From Chloroflexota bacterium (lineage in GTDB: Bacteria > Chloroflexota > Anaerolineae > Anaerolineales > Villigracilaceae): DNA of 64,000 bases. Positions 14,882-23,307 of the stretch are shown in pieces. The stretch covers positions 62,001-126,000 of the forward strand of contig JACRBI010000044.1 in NCBI GenBank assembly GCA_016234495.1, in the 5' to 3' direction. How positions within the stretch are numbered: the stretch's first letter is position 1; each line of letters starts with the position of its first letter. A model generated the notes under the pieces. The model worked only from the letters and a program-made list of their open reading frames with translations, was not told the origin of the DNA and did not search any database. The position numbers and the translations under genes were made by a program.

Positions 14882-17800
14882 ATGCCATATACCCGCACTT
14901 CGCTTAAAGAACGCAAGCCTCCATTAATGAAACACCTTGGAAGTTTTTTGACGACTTTTGTGTCAAAAATAAAAACCTTGCCCCAGGTTGTTTTGTTGGT
15001 CATACTTGGTGTCAGCTTGCTCTTTGGCAGTTCGGTGGTAAACGCCGCGGCAGATTCTGACGTTTCGTGGAATTTGATCCGCAAAAGCGATGGGCAGACT
15101 GTTTGTACAATTCAAGTGGCACACACTGGCGAGCCCACGCTCGATGAGATCACACAAACATGCGGAAGCGATCTTGCCACGGGCTGGCAAAATGGCGAAT
15201 ACTCCTTAACACAGGCAGCGCCTACTCCCGCCCCGACCACAATCCCATCTGTACGATCCTTCCTCGAGACTCCCTCCACAGCCGCAGGCTTGCAGACCAA
15301 TCGCCCGTTAGGTTATCTGGCGGGGAAGCTGATCGCCGCCGGGTACGTGGATGTCAGTTCCTGTAATGGAAGCGCCCTGCTTGCGAATGGTTACGCCAAT
15401 CCCTGCGGTTTAACGGCTGCCCAGCCGTACCTCTTCGTTTGGCAGAACCGCTTCGACACTTTAATTTTGAAATCGGCTGTCGAAGAACAGATTCCCGCCA
15501 TCATGTTTAAAAACCTGCTTATTCAGGAAAGCCAGATGTGGCCGCAGGCATCCAGGCACGTGCCGCCGGAGTATGGTCTTGGTCAGCTAACCGAAAACGG
15601 CACCGACACCCTCCTGATGTGGAACAACAACTTTTTCAAGAAGATTTGCAACCAGTCGCTTGAAAAGGAAAAATGTAAAAAAGATTATCTCAGCATTTCC
15701 GCTTCAGAGCGCGCGATCTTGCGCGGCGCCACATTGATCGAAGTGCGCGCTGATTGCAGTAACTGTGCAGGCAAGATTGACATCAAGATTGCTGAAAAAA
15801 GCGTCGCTGTCTTTGGCGCGGCGCTCAAGGCGAACTTCCGCCAGGTTGATCAGATTGCCAAAAATCTGACAGGGCGGGCAGCCGTCAGTCAAATGGAGGC
15901 GGTCGAAGTCTGGAAACTGGCCGCCGCCAACTATCACGCGGGGCCGGGTTGTACCAGCAGCGCCATGCGCGCCACCTTGAAAGACAAAAAGCCCCTGCGC
16001 TGGAAAAACATTTCAAAGAATTTTCAAGCAGGCTGCGAGAGCGCTGTTGATTATGTCGAGCGCATGACCATCACAGACGGCGATGTCTCACTTCCGACTG
16101 CCAGCCAGATCGAATCAGCCGCCCGAGTCATCTTTGGCCTGCCTGACCTGACGCTGACACCCGTTCCCGCATCAGTCACCCCGACAGTTGATCCTGTTTC
16201 GACAGGAACCGCCACCCCGGATGTCTCCGTTTCTGAACAGTTGGAATCTCCCCATGTCCAGGATCAGATTGTGGTTAAGATTGATCCGAAGAAACGTTCA
16301 GAAGTAGAGCAAGTTATCAATGACCTTGGCATCAATTTAACTGATGACAGCACTTCAATCGAACCCCTCGACAGCCTTGTCGTAGATGTGGATGCGTCTC
16401 AACTGACTGCTGTCTTGACAGCCTTGCAAAGTAGTGACGGCGTTGAATTTGCCGAACCTAATTATCTGGTCACGCTAGCTGGCACGCCGAATGATCCCGA
16501 ATTCCCCAATCAACCCAACCTGAACGTGATACAAGTCCCTCAAAGTTGGGATGCTCTGCCGGGTACAGAGGAAGTTCTTGTGGCGGTGATCGATACCGGT
16601 GTGGACATCACCCACCTTGATCTGGTCAATTCTGTTTGGCAGAATCCCGGCGAGACCGGTCTTGATGCCTCTGGCGCGGATAAAAAATCCAACGGCATTG
16701 ACGATGACGGCAATGGCTATGTCGATGACTGGCAAGGCTGGAACATGGTGGCTGGCAGTAATTCTGTCAGCGACGATCAGGGACATGGTACGCACCTGGC
16801 CGGTATCATCGGCGCTCAAACGAATAACGCCATTGGCATTGCCGGGATCGCCCCCAACGCGCGCCTCCTGCCGGTCAAGGTTCTCGATAATAATGGCGTG
16901 GGTTCGCATGCGCAGGCGGCTGAGGGTATTGTTTACGCAACCGATATGGGCGCGCGAATCATCAACCTCGGCTTTGGCGGCATTGGCTCCAGTGACTTGC
17001 TGCAAAATGCGGTTGATTACGCACTTTCTCAAAATGTTCTTGTTGTGGCTGCCGCCGGTAACGGAGGCAATGCAACAACCTTTTATCCGGCGGGATATCC
17101 CGGCGTGATCGCTGTCAGCGCGGTGGATAACGATTTTAATATGGCTCCATTCTCATCTTATGGAAGTCATATCGGCGTTTCTGCGCCGGGCGCTGCAATT
17201 CAATCCACTTTCCCCGGCGGTGGGTACTCGCTTGCTTCTGGCACATCCATGTCGTCGGCGCATGTCTCTGGCGTGGCGGCATTACTTGCGAGTAAACCTG
17301 AGTTTGCCGATGGCAATGCTCTGAGGTCTGCTTTACTCAACAGCGCGCTTGACCTCGGAGTGTCAGGCGTTGATGAACAGTTTGGTTATGGCGTAGTGCA
17401 GGCTTTCAATGCGCTTGGCTATAGCGGCCCGCTTCTTCCACCTCCCACTCCGGTGGTTATCCCTGTTGACCCTGGGGCAGGTACGGTCAACATGCTCGGC
17501 GATGCGCCTAATGCAAACATCGGCGGCTATCTATTAAGTTGCCCGGCAGTTTCATCCTTTACACAGCAAACAGGCGCAGGAGTTATACCGGTTACCGCGA
17601 TCAATGTAGATAACGCGGTCTCCGGCCCCATCCCGCTTGGCTTTGATTTTTGGTATATGGGCACACGCTACACTCAGGTCTGGGTCAGTTCAAACGGCTG
17701 GATTTCATTTAATGATCCTGCCGGCAACACCTGCACTACAGATGCAGATTCATGCCCGTCCAATGACCTTGATAATAACAGCAACACCACCGCAGCCGGA

Positions 17801-20800
17801 CGCCCCTATCTGGCTCCGCTTTGGGATAATCTAAGCGGCGTGGATGGAACTGCATCCTACACAGTCTTGAGCACTGCTCCCAGCCGGATATTCCGGTTCG
17901 AGTGGTGGGGCTGGCGTTGGACTTCCACCAACCCGGATGCGATGCGCTTCCGCCTTGAATTATATGAAAGCACAGGCGTAATCCGTTTTTGGTATGACCA
18001 GGGAGCCGGCGCTTTGAACGCCGCATCTGCTTCCATTGGTTTTACGGGTACCCCCAACAATGTTTTCCGCTCTGCTCAAACGATTTCAGCCTGCCCGTTA
18101 TTCAATCAGGCTGAAGTGGCAACCCTGGCGACAAAACCAACCGACGGCAGGATCTGGACATTCAGTCCGCCTCAGAATCCAACCGCTCCGACCAACTTAA
18201 GTTTCTCCAACGTGACAAGCACTGCAATGACCCTAAACTGGACGGATAATTCCATTAATGAAAAAGGCTTTGCTGTTTTCAGGTCGACTGATAACGTGAA
18301 CTTTAATTTCGCGGGTCAATCATTGGCGGATGTTAACAGTTACTCTGCCACGGGGTTGACCGCTGGCACCCCGTATTATTGGCGGGTTTATGCCGTTACC
18401 GAAGGAGCGTTAAGTGCGGTGTTGGCTGGTCAGCAATCAACCAATACGCTGCCGACGATCAATGTTGCCGCACCGGCTAATAACTCCACATTTTTACAGG
18501 GAGCGCCGATTACTTTCACTGCCACCGCCACCGACCCGGAAGATGGAAATATTTCTGCCAGCCTGCTGTGGAATTCAAGCATTGACGGCTTGATCGGGAC
18601 CGGCGGAACATTTATAAAGAACAACCTGAGCATGGGCGTTCATACTATTACTGTCACAGCTACAGACGCCAATAATGCCGTCATTACCTCTGTGTTTACC
18701 ATTACCATAACCGATGCCAGCGGGAACACGCCGCCTGTGCTTACCATAGGCAGCCCAGCAAATGACACATTTTTTGTGCAGGGAACTCTGATTAGTTTTG
18801 GCGGTTCGGCGATCGATGCGCAGGATGGCGACCTGAGCGCGAACATTCAATGGAGTTCAAATGTAGCTGGAGCGCTTGGCACCGGCTCAAGTGTTTCGAC
18901 CAGCGCACTTGCCATTGGCACTCATCGAATTACCGCCAGCGTCACCGATGCGGGCGGTTTGGTCGGCTCGACCACCATCCGAGTTACGATCACTGATGCG
19001 GCTGGCAACGCACCGCCTGCCGTCGCGATTTCATCGCCCAGTAATGGAGACTCATTCCCCCAGGGTTCTGACATACCCTTTATTGGTCAGGCATTTGTCC
19101 CGCTCAATGCCGATGTTAGTTCGGTCATCCAGTGGACTTCAAGCCGGGATGGAGCAATTGGTTCTGGAGCCAGTTTTGGAATCACGAGCTTAAGTATCGG
19201 CACACATACGATCACCGCCAGCGCAACAGACTCCGCCGGACGAGTAGGCACCGATACCATCACGATCACGATTGTTTCCACTGGCGCAAACCCGCACGGT
19301 GGTTTCTCTGCCATCACTGATAAATGCGCCATTTGCCATCGTGACCATAGTGCGCAAAGCAATCCATATCTGGTTGGCTCCAATTTAAATGGCAACGCAT
19401 ATTGCCTGAGTTGCCACAATAATGGAACCACGATTGTTTCGACGCACTCGAACAAGGATTGGACAGGTCCGCGCGTAGAAGCGCCCTTTGAATTGGGGTG
19501 TACACAGTGCCATGACCCGCACGGCAGTGTCAATTTATCTTCCATACGTTCTGAATTACGCGTTGTCAGCGATGGTTCTGTGACGACCGGCCCTGTTCTT
19601 TTTACCTCAAGAACAGGCACGAATTCATTTGATGATGGCGTGAGCGCAACAGCCAACCGCTTGTGTGTGGCCTGTCATTTAAATCCCAGCAACCCCGGTC
19701 TGCCGATGACGAGTCATCCCGGCGGGGAAAACCATAATGACGGATCGAATTACAGCGGCATGGATTGCGTCGCCTGCCATAAACACAGCGCAGATTCTTC
19801 TTCTGCAACAAGCGATGGTTTTATGGCAGCCGGATGCCGCGCCTGCCACTCGACCGTTCAGGACCTCGGGCGTGGAACTCCCCGTCGACAGATCGTTGGC
19901 GCTGGCAGTGATTTCGCGCGCACCTCGCATCATGTCAGCGGAAATGATGCAATTACTGATGCCGATTGCCAGGTCTGCCACGAGATGACCCAGCATAAGC
20001 AGGGCAGCGTGCGCCTCTTCAACGTTGACTCTCCCTCAACCACAGTCTACGTTCTTGATTATGTGCTTAACGCAACTGATGATAAAGCGGATTATGAAAA
20101 CTTCTGTAAAGCCTGTCACGACGGGAATGGTCAGGCAGGAAACCAGATTCCTTTCAGCGATAAGAAATTGATACCTGCGCTCGATTCAACCTTGTGGACT
20201 GCGGCAATGCACAACTCAGTGGTCAGCACGTTCAGCGGCTCCTGCCTGGATTGCCACGACAGCGGCCATGGGTCGAACAAGACAAAACTTCTTTCCCCCT
20301 GGAACTTTGTCAGTGATGGCAACCCTGTTGACCCCATGCGGCAGGAAGAGCGTTTCTGCTATTACTGCCACACCACCAGCGGCGTGGGCACGAATGTACA
20401 GTCAGCCTTTAGCAGCTACACCAATACAGCCACAAGGTTCTTCAAACATAACCTAGACCAGACCAGCGGTCCGCATACTGCGGATGAAGTATTCGGTACA
20501 CGATTCGGCGGTACAAACCGGCACGTAGAATGTGGTGACTGCCACGGACCGCATGAAGATAATTCCGGTACAGCGCTGGCTCCTGTAACAAAACCCCAGA
20601 ACATCGGTGCGACCGGGGTTGACCCGGTTTTCAATGGAGCAGGCGCGCCCGCTCGATTTAATTTCATAAGCCAGCCTGCCAATGAATATCAGGTATGTTT
20701 TAAGTGCCATTCCAGTTATACGACACTGCCCACCTATGTTCCGGATGGCTATGGGTGTGCAACACCTGCCTGTACGGGCGGGCGGACATTTGTCCCCGAT

Positions 20801-21424
20801 GGTTTACGCAAGCTTACCAGCACAAACGCTGACCAAATAAAAGATACCCGCGACCTCGCCTCAGCCTTTAATCCTGCAAATGCAAGTTTCCATCCCCTGC
20901 TGGCGGCAGGTAAGAATACCAACATCCCTGCTGGAAGTTTTATAGCTGGCTGGGATTCCTCCAGTCGTGTTTATTGCTCCGATTGTCACACCAATGCCTC
21001 TCCGGTTACAGGCGCAAACGGCACGCATGCTTCACCGCTTTTACATATTCTGGATGGCTCTGCTTCAGGCAGCAGCAATTACTCGACCTATAGTTTTGGA
21101 AATGAGCCTGTAGTTCCACCCACAGAAATATGTTTCAAGTGCCATGATTACAATACATATGTGGACGGGACCGCTTCAAATACGCTCTTCGATAATGGAA
21201 ATAATCTGCATGCCGAACACATGTCAGGCGGGTTCACCATAACCACCTGCTACACCTGTCATAATTCGCACGGCAGCGCACAGGTTCATTTGATCAATTT
21301 CGACACCAATATCGTGTCTTTCCCGGGCGGCCAAAACAGCCTGACCGGTTTCATCCCGTCTGCAAATGGCGGAACTTGTGCCCTCGCCTGTCATGGCACA
21401 GATCATAATGAGACATATCCTTAA
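14882..21424 (+). CDS. Giant fusion: lytic transglycosylase-like + subtilisin + Ig-like + 16-heme cytochrome
   Basis: The 2180-residue protein has a signal anchor (about 36-58). A lysozyme/SLT-like region follows at about 165-400, with the putative catalytic Glu in LLIQESQMWP, then YGLGQLT and AANYHAGPGC. A fervidolysin-like propeptide is at 455-535 and a subtilisin domain at 550-850 with all three catalytic residues: Asp in VAVIDTGVD, His in GHGTHLAG and Ser in GTSMSSAHVSG. A beta-rich region (870-1095), a fibronectin III domain (1100-1186) and three Ig-like repeats (1189-1469) come next. The C-terminus (1470-2180) carries 15 CXXCH motifs and one CX3CH (CALACH). The first heme module, PHGGFSAITDKCAICHRDH, matches the secreted cytochrome upstream. 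ATG 14927 is an alternative start; neither start has a good ribosome site. The reading frame is unbroken throughout. I infer a wall-spanning electron conduit; I know of no described protein with this architecture. Confidence 0.88.
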   Translation: MPYTRTSLKERKPPLMKHLGSFLTTFVSKIKTLPQVVLLVILGVSLLFGSSVVNAAADSDVSWNLIRKSDGQTVCTIQVAHTGEPTLDEITQTCGSDLATGWQNGEYSLTQAAPTPAPTTIPSVRSFLETPSTAAGLQTNRPLGYLAGKLIAAGYVDVSSCNGSALLANGYANPCGLTAAQPYLFVWQNRFDTLILKSAVEEQIPAIMFKNLLIQESQMWPQASRHVPPEYGLGQLTENGTDTLLMWNNNFFKKICNQSLEKEKCKKDYLSISASERAILRGATLIEVRADCSNCAGKIDIKIAEKSVAVFGAALKANFRQVDQIAKNLTGRAAVSQMEAVEVWKLAAANYHAGPGCTSSAMRATLKDKKPLRWKNISKNFQAGCESAVDYVERMTITDGDVSLPTASQIESAARVIFGLPDLTLTPVPASVTPTVDPVSTGTATPDVSVSEQLESPHVQDQIVVKIDPKKRSEVEQVINDLGINLTDDSTSIEPLDSLVVDVDASQLTAVLTALQSSDGVEFAEPNYLVTLAGTPNDPEFPNQPNLNVIQVPQSWDALPGTEEVLVAVIDTGVDITHLDLVNSVWQNPGETGLDASGADKKSNGIDDDGNGYVDDWQGWNMVAGSNSVSDDQGHGTHLAGIIGAQTNNAIGIAGIAPNARLLPVKVLDNNGVGSHAQAAEGIVYATDMGARIINLGFGGIGSSDLLQNAVDYALSQNVLVVAAAGNGGNATTFYPAGYPGVIAVSAVDNDFNMAPFSSYGSHIGVSAPGAAIQSTFPGGGYSLASGTSMSSAHVSGVAALLASKPEFADGNALRSALLNSALDLGVSGVDEQFGYGVVQAFNALGYSGPLLPPPTPVVIPVDPGAGTVNMLGDAPNANIGGYLLSCPAVSSFTQQTGAGVIPVTAINVDNAVSGPIPLGFDFWYMGTRYTQVWVSSNGWISFNDPAGNTCTTDADSCPSNDLDNNSNTTAAGRPYLAPLWDNLSGVDGTASYTVLSTAPSRIFRFEWWGWRWTSTNPDAMRFRLELYESTGVIRFWYDQGAGALNAASASIGFTGTPNNVFRSAQTISACPLFNQAEVATLATKPTDGRIWTFSPPQNPTAPTNLSFSNVTSTAMTLNWTDNSINEKGFAVFRSTDNVNFNFAGQSLADVNSYSATGLTAGTPYYWRVYAVTEGALSAVLAGQQSTNTLPTINVAAPANNSTFLQGAPITFTATATDPEDGNISASLLWNSSIDGLIGTGGTFIKNNLSMGVHTITVTATDANNAVITSVFTITITDASGNTPPVLTIGSPANDTFFVQGTLISFGGSAIDAQDGDLSANIQWSSNVAGALGTGSSVSTSALAIGTHRITASVTDAGGLVGSTTIRVTITDAAGNAPPAVAISSPSNGDSFPQGSDIPFIGQAFVPLNADVSSVIQWTSSRDGAIGSGASFGITSLSIGTHTITASATDSAGRVGTDTITITIVSTGANPHGGFSAITDKCAICHRDHSAQSNPYLVGSNLNGNAYCLSCHNNGTTIVSTHSNKDWTGPRVEAPFELGCTQCHDPHGSVNLSSIRSELRVVSDGSVTTGPVLFTSRTGTNSFDDGVSATANRLCVACHLNPSNPGLPMTSHPGGENHNDGSNYSGMDCVACHKHSADSSSATSDGFMAAGCRACHSTVQDLGRGTPRRQIVGAGSDFARTSHHVSGNDAITDADCQVCHEMTQHKQGSVRLFNVDSPSTTVYVLDYVLNATDDKADYENFCKACHDGNGQAGNQIPFSDKKLIPALDSTLWTAAMHNSVVSTFSGSCLDCHDSGHGSNKTKLLSPWNFVSDGNPVDPMRQEERFCYYCHTTSGVGTNVQSAFSSYTNTATRFFKHNLDQTSGPHTADEVFGTRFGGTNRHVECGDCHGPHEDNSGTALAPVTKPQNIGATGVDPVFNGAGAPARFNFISQPANEYQVCFKCHSSYTTLPTYVPDGYGCATPACTGGRTFVPDGLRKLTSTNADQIKDTRDLASAFNPANASFHPLLAAGKNTNIPAGSFIAGWDSSSRVYCSDCHTNASPVTGANGTHASPLLHILDGSASGSSNYSTYSFGNEPVVPPTEICFKCHDYNTYVDGTASNTLFDNGNNLHAEHMSGGFTITTCYTCHNSHGSAQVHLINFDTNIVSFPGGQNSLTGFIPSANGGTCALACHGTDHNETYP

Positions 21425-21470
21425 TTTATAAGCCGAACGATCCAGTAATGCGCGCCATAAAGCCACCAAA

Positions 21471-21507
21471 CGCCAGTATTTCGGCCTGCATTTCCGGAAT
21501 ACTGGCG
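21471..21507. terminator. Hairpin after the giant fusion gene
   Basis: CGCCAGTATTTCGG (21471-21484) pairs with CCGGAATACTGGCG (21494-21507) with one G-T pair. No T-run follows, so it may be an mRNA-stabilising hairpin or a factor-dependent end rather than a classic terminator. Confidence 0.5.
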
Positions 21508-21561
21508 TTCAATCTTGAGCCAGACTGTCGGAGAAGCCAGATATAATTAATCGAAACGACC

Positions 21562-21843
21562 ATGAATAAACCCCGCCCCAGGTTCTTTTCGCTTCTTTTT
21601 GACTTGTTGATCGACTTCGCCATCATCAGCGTGGGGATTGCGCTTTATTATCACTTTGAAGTATTTCCGCTGGCGCCGTTCTCGCTGAATCCGATGATTG
21701 TACATTTATTTGGAAATGAACAGATAGCTGTTCTGTTTATTTCCCTTGTGCCCTTTGGGATCGGATTAATAAGCCTGATTCGGACGATTTATCGGGCAAT
21801 CACTGGCCTGACGCTTGTTCTTAAAGATAAACAGGGTAAATAG
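21562..21843 (+). CDS. Small membrane protein, two helices
   Basis: The 93-residue product has a basic N-terminus (MNKPRPRFF), two predicted helices (about 10-30 and 50-75) and a basic C-terminus (LKDKQGK). By the positive-inside rule both ends are cytoplasmic. Family not recognised. It lies between the giant cytochrome fusion and the nuclease-like gene on the same strand, so it may take part in export or anchoring of those proteins; nothing in the sequence proves this. No typical ribosome site is obvious before the ATG. Confidence 0.65.
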   Translation: MNKPRPRFFSLLFDLLIDFAIISVGIALYYHFEVFPLAPFSLNPMIVHLFGNEQIAVLFISLVPFGIGLISLIRTIYRAITGLTLVLKDKQGK

Positions 21844-21902
21844 GAAAAACTGAAAGAGTTTCTGCGCGGCACGGCAGGTAATATTTATAACCCAAGGCAG
21901 AT

Positions 21903-22724
21903 ATGAAAAAATTGATCGATTTCTGGAATAAAGATATTATCAACAAACTCATTATCATCATTTCAATGATGTTGGTAATGGGTGTATTTGCATTCATCTT
22001 TATGATCTTCAATATGCCTGAAGGGAAATCGCTGCGTGAAGCAATTTCTGAATTCATGCCATCCCCCTCTACGTCGGCTCCTGCTGACCTTGCTGCTGCT
22101 CCGTCCGTCACCCCAACCGACCTGCCGTTCAACCTGACCGTACCGCCCACAGAAGGCGCATTCAACGCCAACCCGTCCACGCCTGACCCGGCTTTGGCGG
22201 CTGCCTCTCCAACCTCCACCCCGGAATTGCTGGTGATTCCCACGCTTGGAGTAGATCAATTTACATTGACTCCGCTTCCAAGTGCTGCCCCTATTGCCTC
22301 CCTCAATACCGATTGCATTCCCAAGGCCACTTCGCAGGCTGGCAAGGCTGTCTCCATTCTGGAGGGAAATACCATCAAAGTGTTGATCGATGGCCTCGTG
22401 TACGTTGTCCGCTATATTGGCGTAGACGTCCCCACAGATGCAAAGCTTGCAGAAAAAGCCAGGCTGCAAAATGCTGAGCTTATTTTCGGCAAGGAGATCA
22501 CGCTCATTGCAGACCAATCAGACAAGGATGCAAACGGACGATTGTTGCGCTATGTAATGGTGGGGGATATATTTGTCAACCTTGACCTCATCTCGCAGGG
22601 CTTTGGCTCAGCAGCCGATACTCCGCCTGATTACGCCTGCGCTCAAACCTTCCAATTGGCAGAGAAGTCCGCCGGTGGTGCTGTGACTCCAGCTGTGGAT
22701 GGTACAGTTACCGTAACACCCTGA
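21903..22724 (+). CDS. Membrane-anchored thermonuclease (SNase)-like protein
   Basis: An N-terminal helix (about 14-38) is followed by a Pro/Ala/Thr/Ser-rich linker of about 90 residues and then an SNase-like domain (about 138-255). Features recognised: VSILEGNTIKVLIDG (usually DGDTI), VRYIGVDVP with the conserved Arg, Glu in the following helix (LAEKARLQNAEL), and DANGRLLRYVMV with the second conserved Arg. The usual Asp of DGDT is replaced by Glu-Gly-Asn, and TPE by VPT, so calcium binding and catalysis may be changed. The linker looks like a wall-spanning stalk, placing the domain outside the cell. Extracellular DNA cleavage for nutrients or biofilm turnover is a family-based guess. Confidence 0.75.
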   Translation: MKKLIDFWNKDIINKLIIIISMMLVMGVFAFIFMIFNMPEGKSLREAISEFMPSPSTSAPADLAAAPSVTPTDLPFNLTVPPTEGAFNANPSTPDPALAAASPTSTPELLVIPTLGVDQFTLTPLPSAAPIASLNTDCIPKATSQAGKAVSILEGNTIKVLIDGLVYVVRYIGVDVPTDAKLAEKARLQNAELIFGKEITLIADQSDKDANGRLLRYVMVGDIFVNLDLISQGFGSAADTPPDYACAQTFQLAEKSAGGAVTPAVDGTVTVTP

Positions 22725-23136
22725 CGTAAAAAATTCGGCTCATGTGTAAAGAACGTGCGTATGGTTTACAGAAACCAAAATTCTTAACGCGAATACCGCA
22801 AATGCTGCGAATTACGCGAAAAATTTCTGGCATTCGCCCTGTTCGCATAATTTCCGTTAAAAGGTTAGAACGACTGCGCGAAGCCTACACATAAGCCAAA
22901 ATTTCAATTACTCCAAAAAGACAAATGCCCGCTTTAGAAATAAAGCGGGCATTTGTCTTTAATTCCGAATGAGGTGGGAATGGGGCAAACCCCCCATGAA
23001 AAGAATAAAAATCCGGGAGCAAATGGGGTGACGGTGGCGAATTGATTTGAAAAGATTGGGCGCTTACCGAATTTACATCGGTTCGGTAAGCATATAAACT
23101 GTAAGCAGAGATCTAAAATTTGGAAAGGAGCAGCCC
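22725..23136. other. Non-coding gap: degenerate repeat, terminator, possible structured leader
   Basis: 22782-22860 holds a degenerate GCGAA/TTCGC-rich repeat. A strong bidirectional terminator lies at 22920-22957. From 22965 to 23120 the sequence is G-rich, with possible pairings CCCCAT/ATGGGG and a clear hairpin GCTTACCGAA (23062-23071) / TTCGGTAAGC (23082-23091) just before the ribosome site of the small gene at 23137. It may be a structured 5' leader; I could not match it to a known riboswitch class. No larger gene is supported. Confidence 0.55.
22920..22962. terminator. Bidirectional rho-independent terminator
   Basis: A perfect 17-bp stem (22920-22936 with 22941-22957; ATGCCCGCTTTA / TAAAGCGGGCAT core) closes a GAAA tetraloop and is followed by TTT. 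It separates the nuclease-like gene from the last cytochrome operon. Confidence 0.9.
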
Positions 23137-23274
23137 ATGACCACTTCAATTGCACTACTCGCCCTGTTCGTGATCCGCCTGACAGTTCCCATCGCGGCTC
23201 TGTTCATTGCCGGGGAGTGGCTGTCGCGGGTTTCGTCTGATTCGCCTTTCCCGAGGAAAAACCAACGCTCCTGA
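23137..23274 (+). CDS. 45-residue single-helix membrane peptide
   Basis: A small gene starts at ATG 23137 with an excellent GGAAAGGAG ribosome site 6 nt upstream and ends at TGA 23274. The product has one hydrophobic helix (MTTSIALLALFVIRLTVPIA onward, to about residue 30) and a polar basic tail (about 31-45). It lies 33 nt before the 9-heme cytochrome gene and would be translated from the same message. The ribosome site, the hydrophobic composition and the position make it a likely real gene, although too short for family recognition. It could be a small subunit of the cytochrome complex. Confidence 0.65.
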   Translation: MTTSIALLALFVIRLTVPIAALFIAGEWLSRVSSDSPFPRKNQRS

Positions 23275-23307
23275 TGACCTGTCAGCCGTTTTGGAGGAAG
23301 TTATTCT

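Noticed and set aside
22983-23000. GGGGCAAACC as part of a c-di-GMP-I riboswitch
   Set aside because: The second conserved core and the receptor helix are missing, so the match is to a short common string only.
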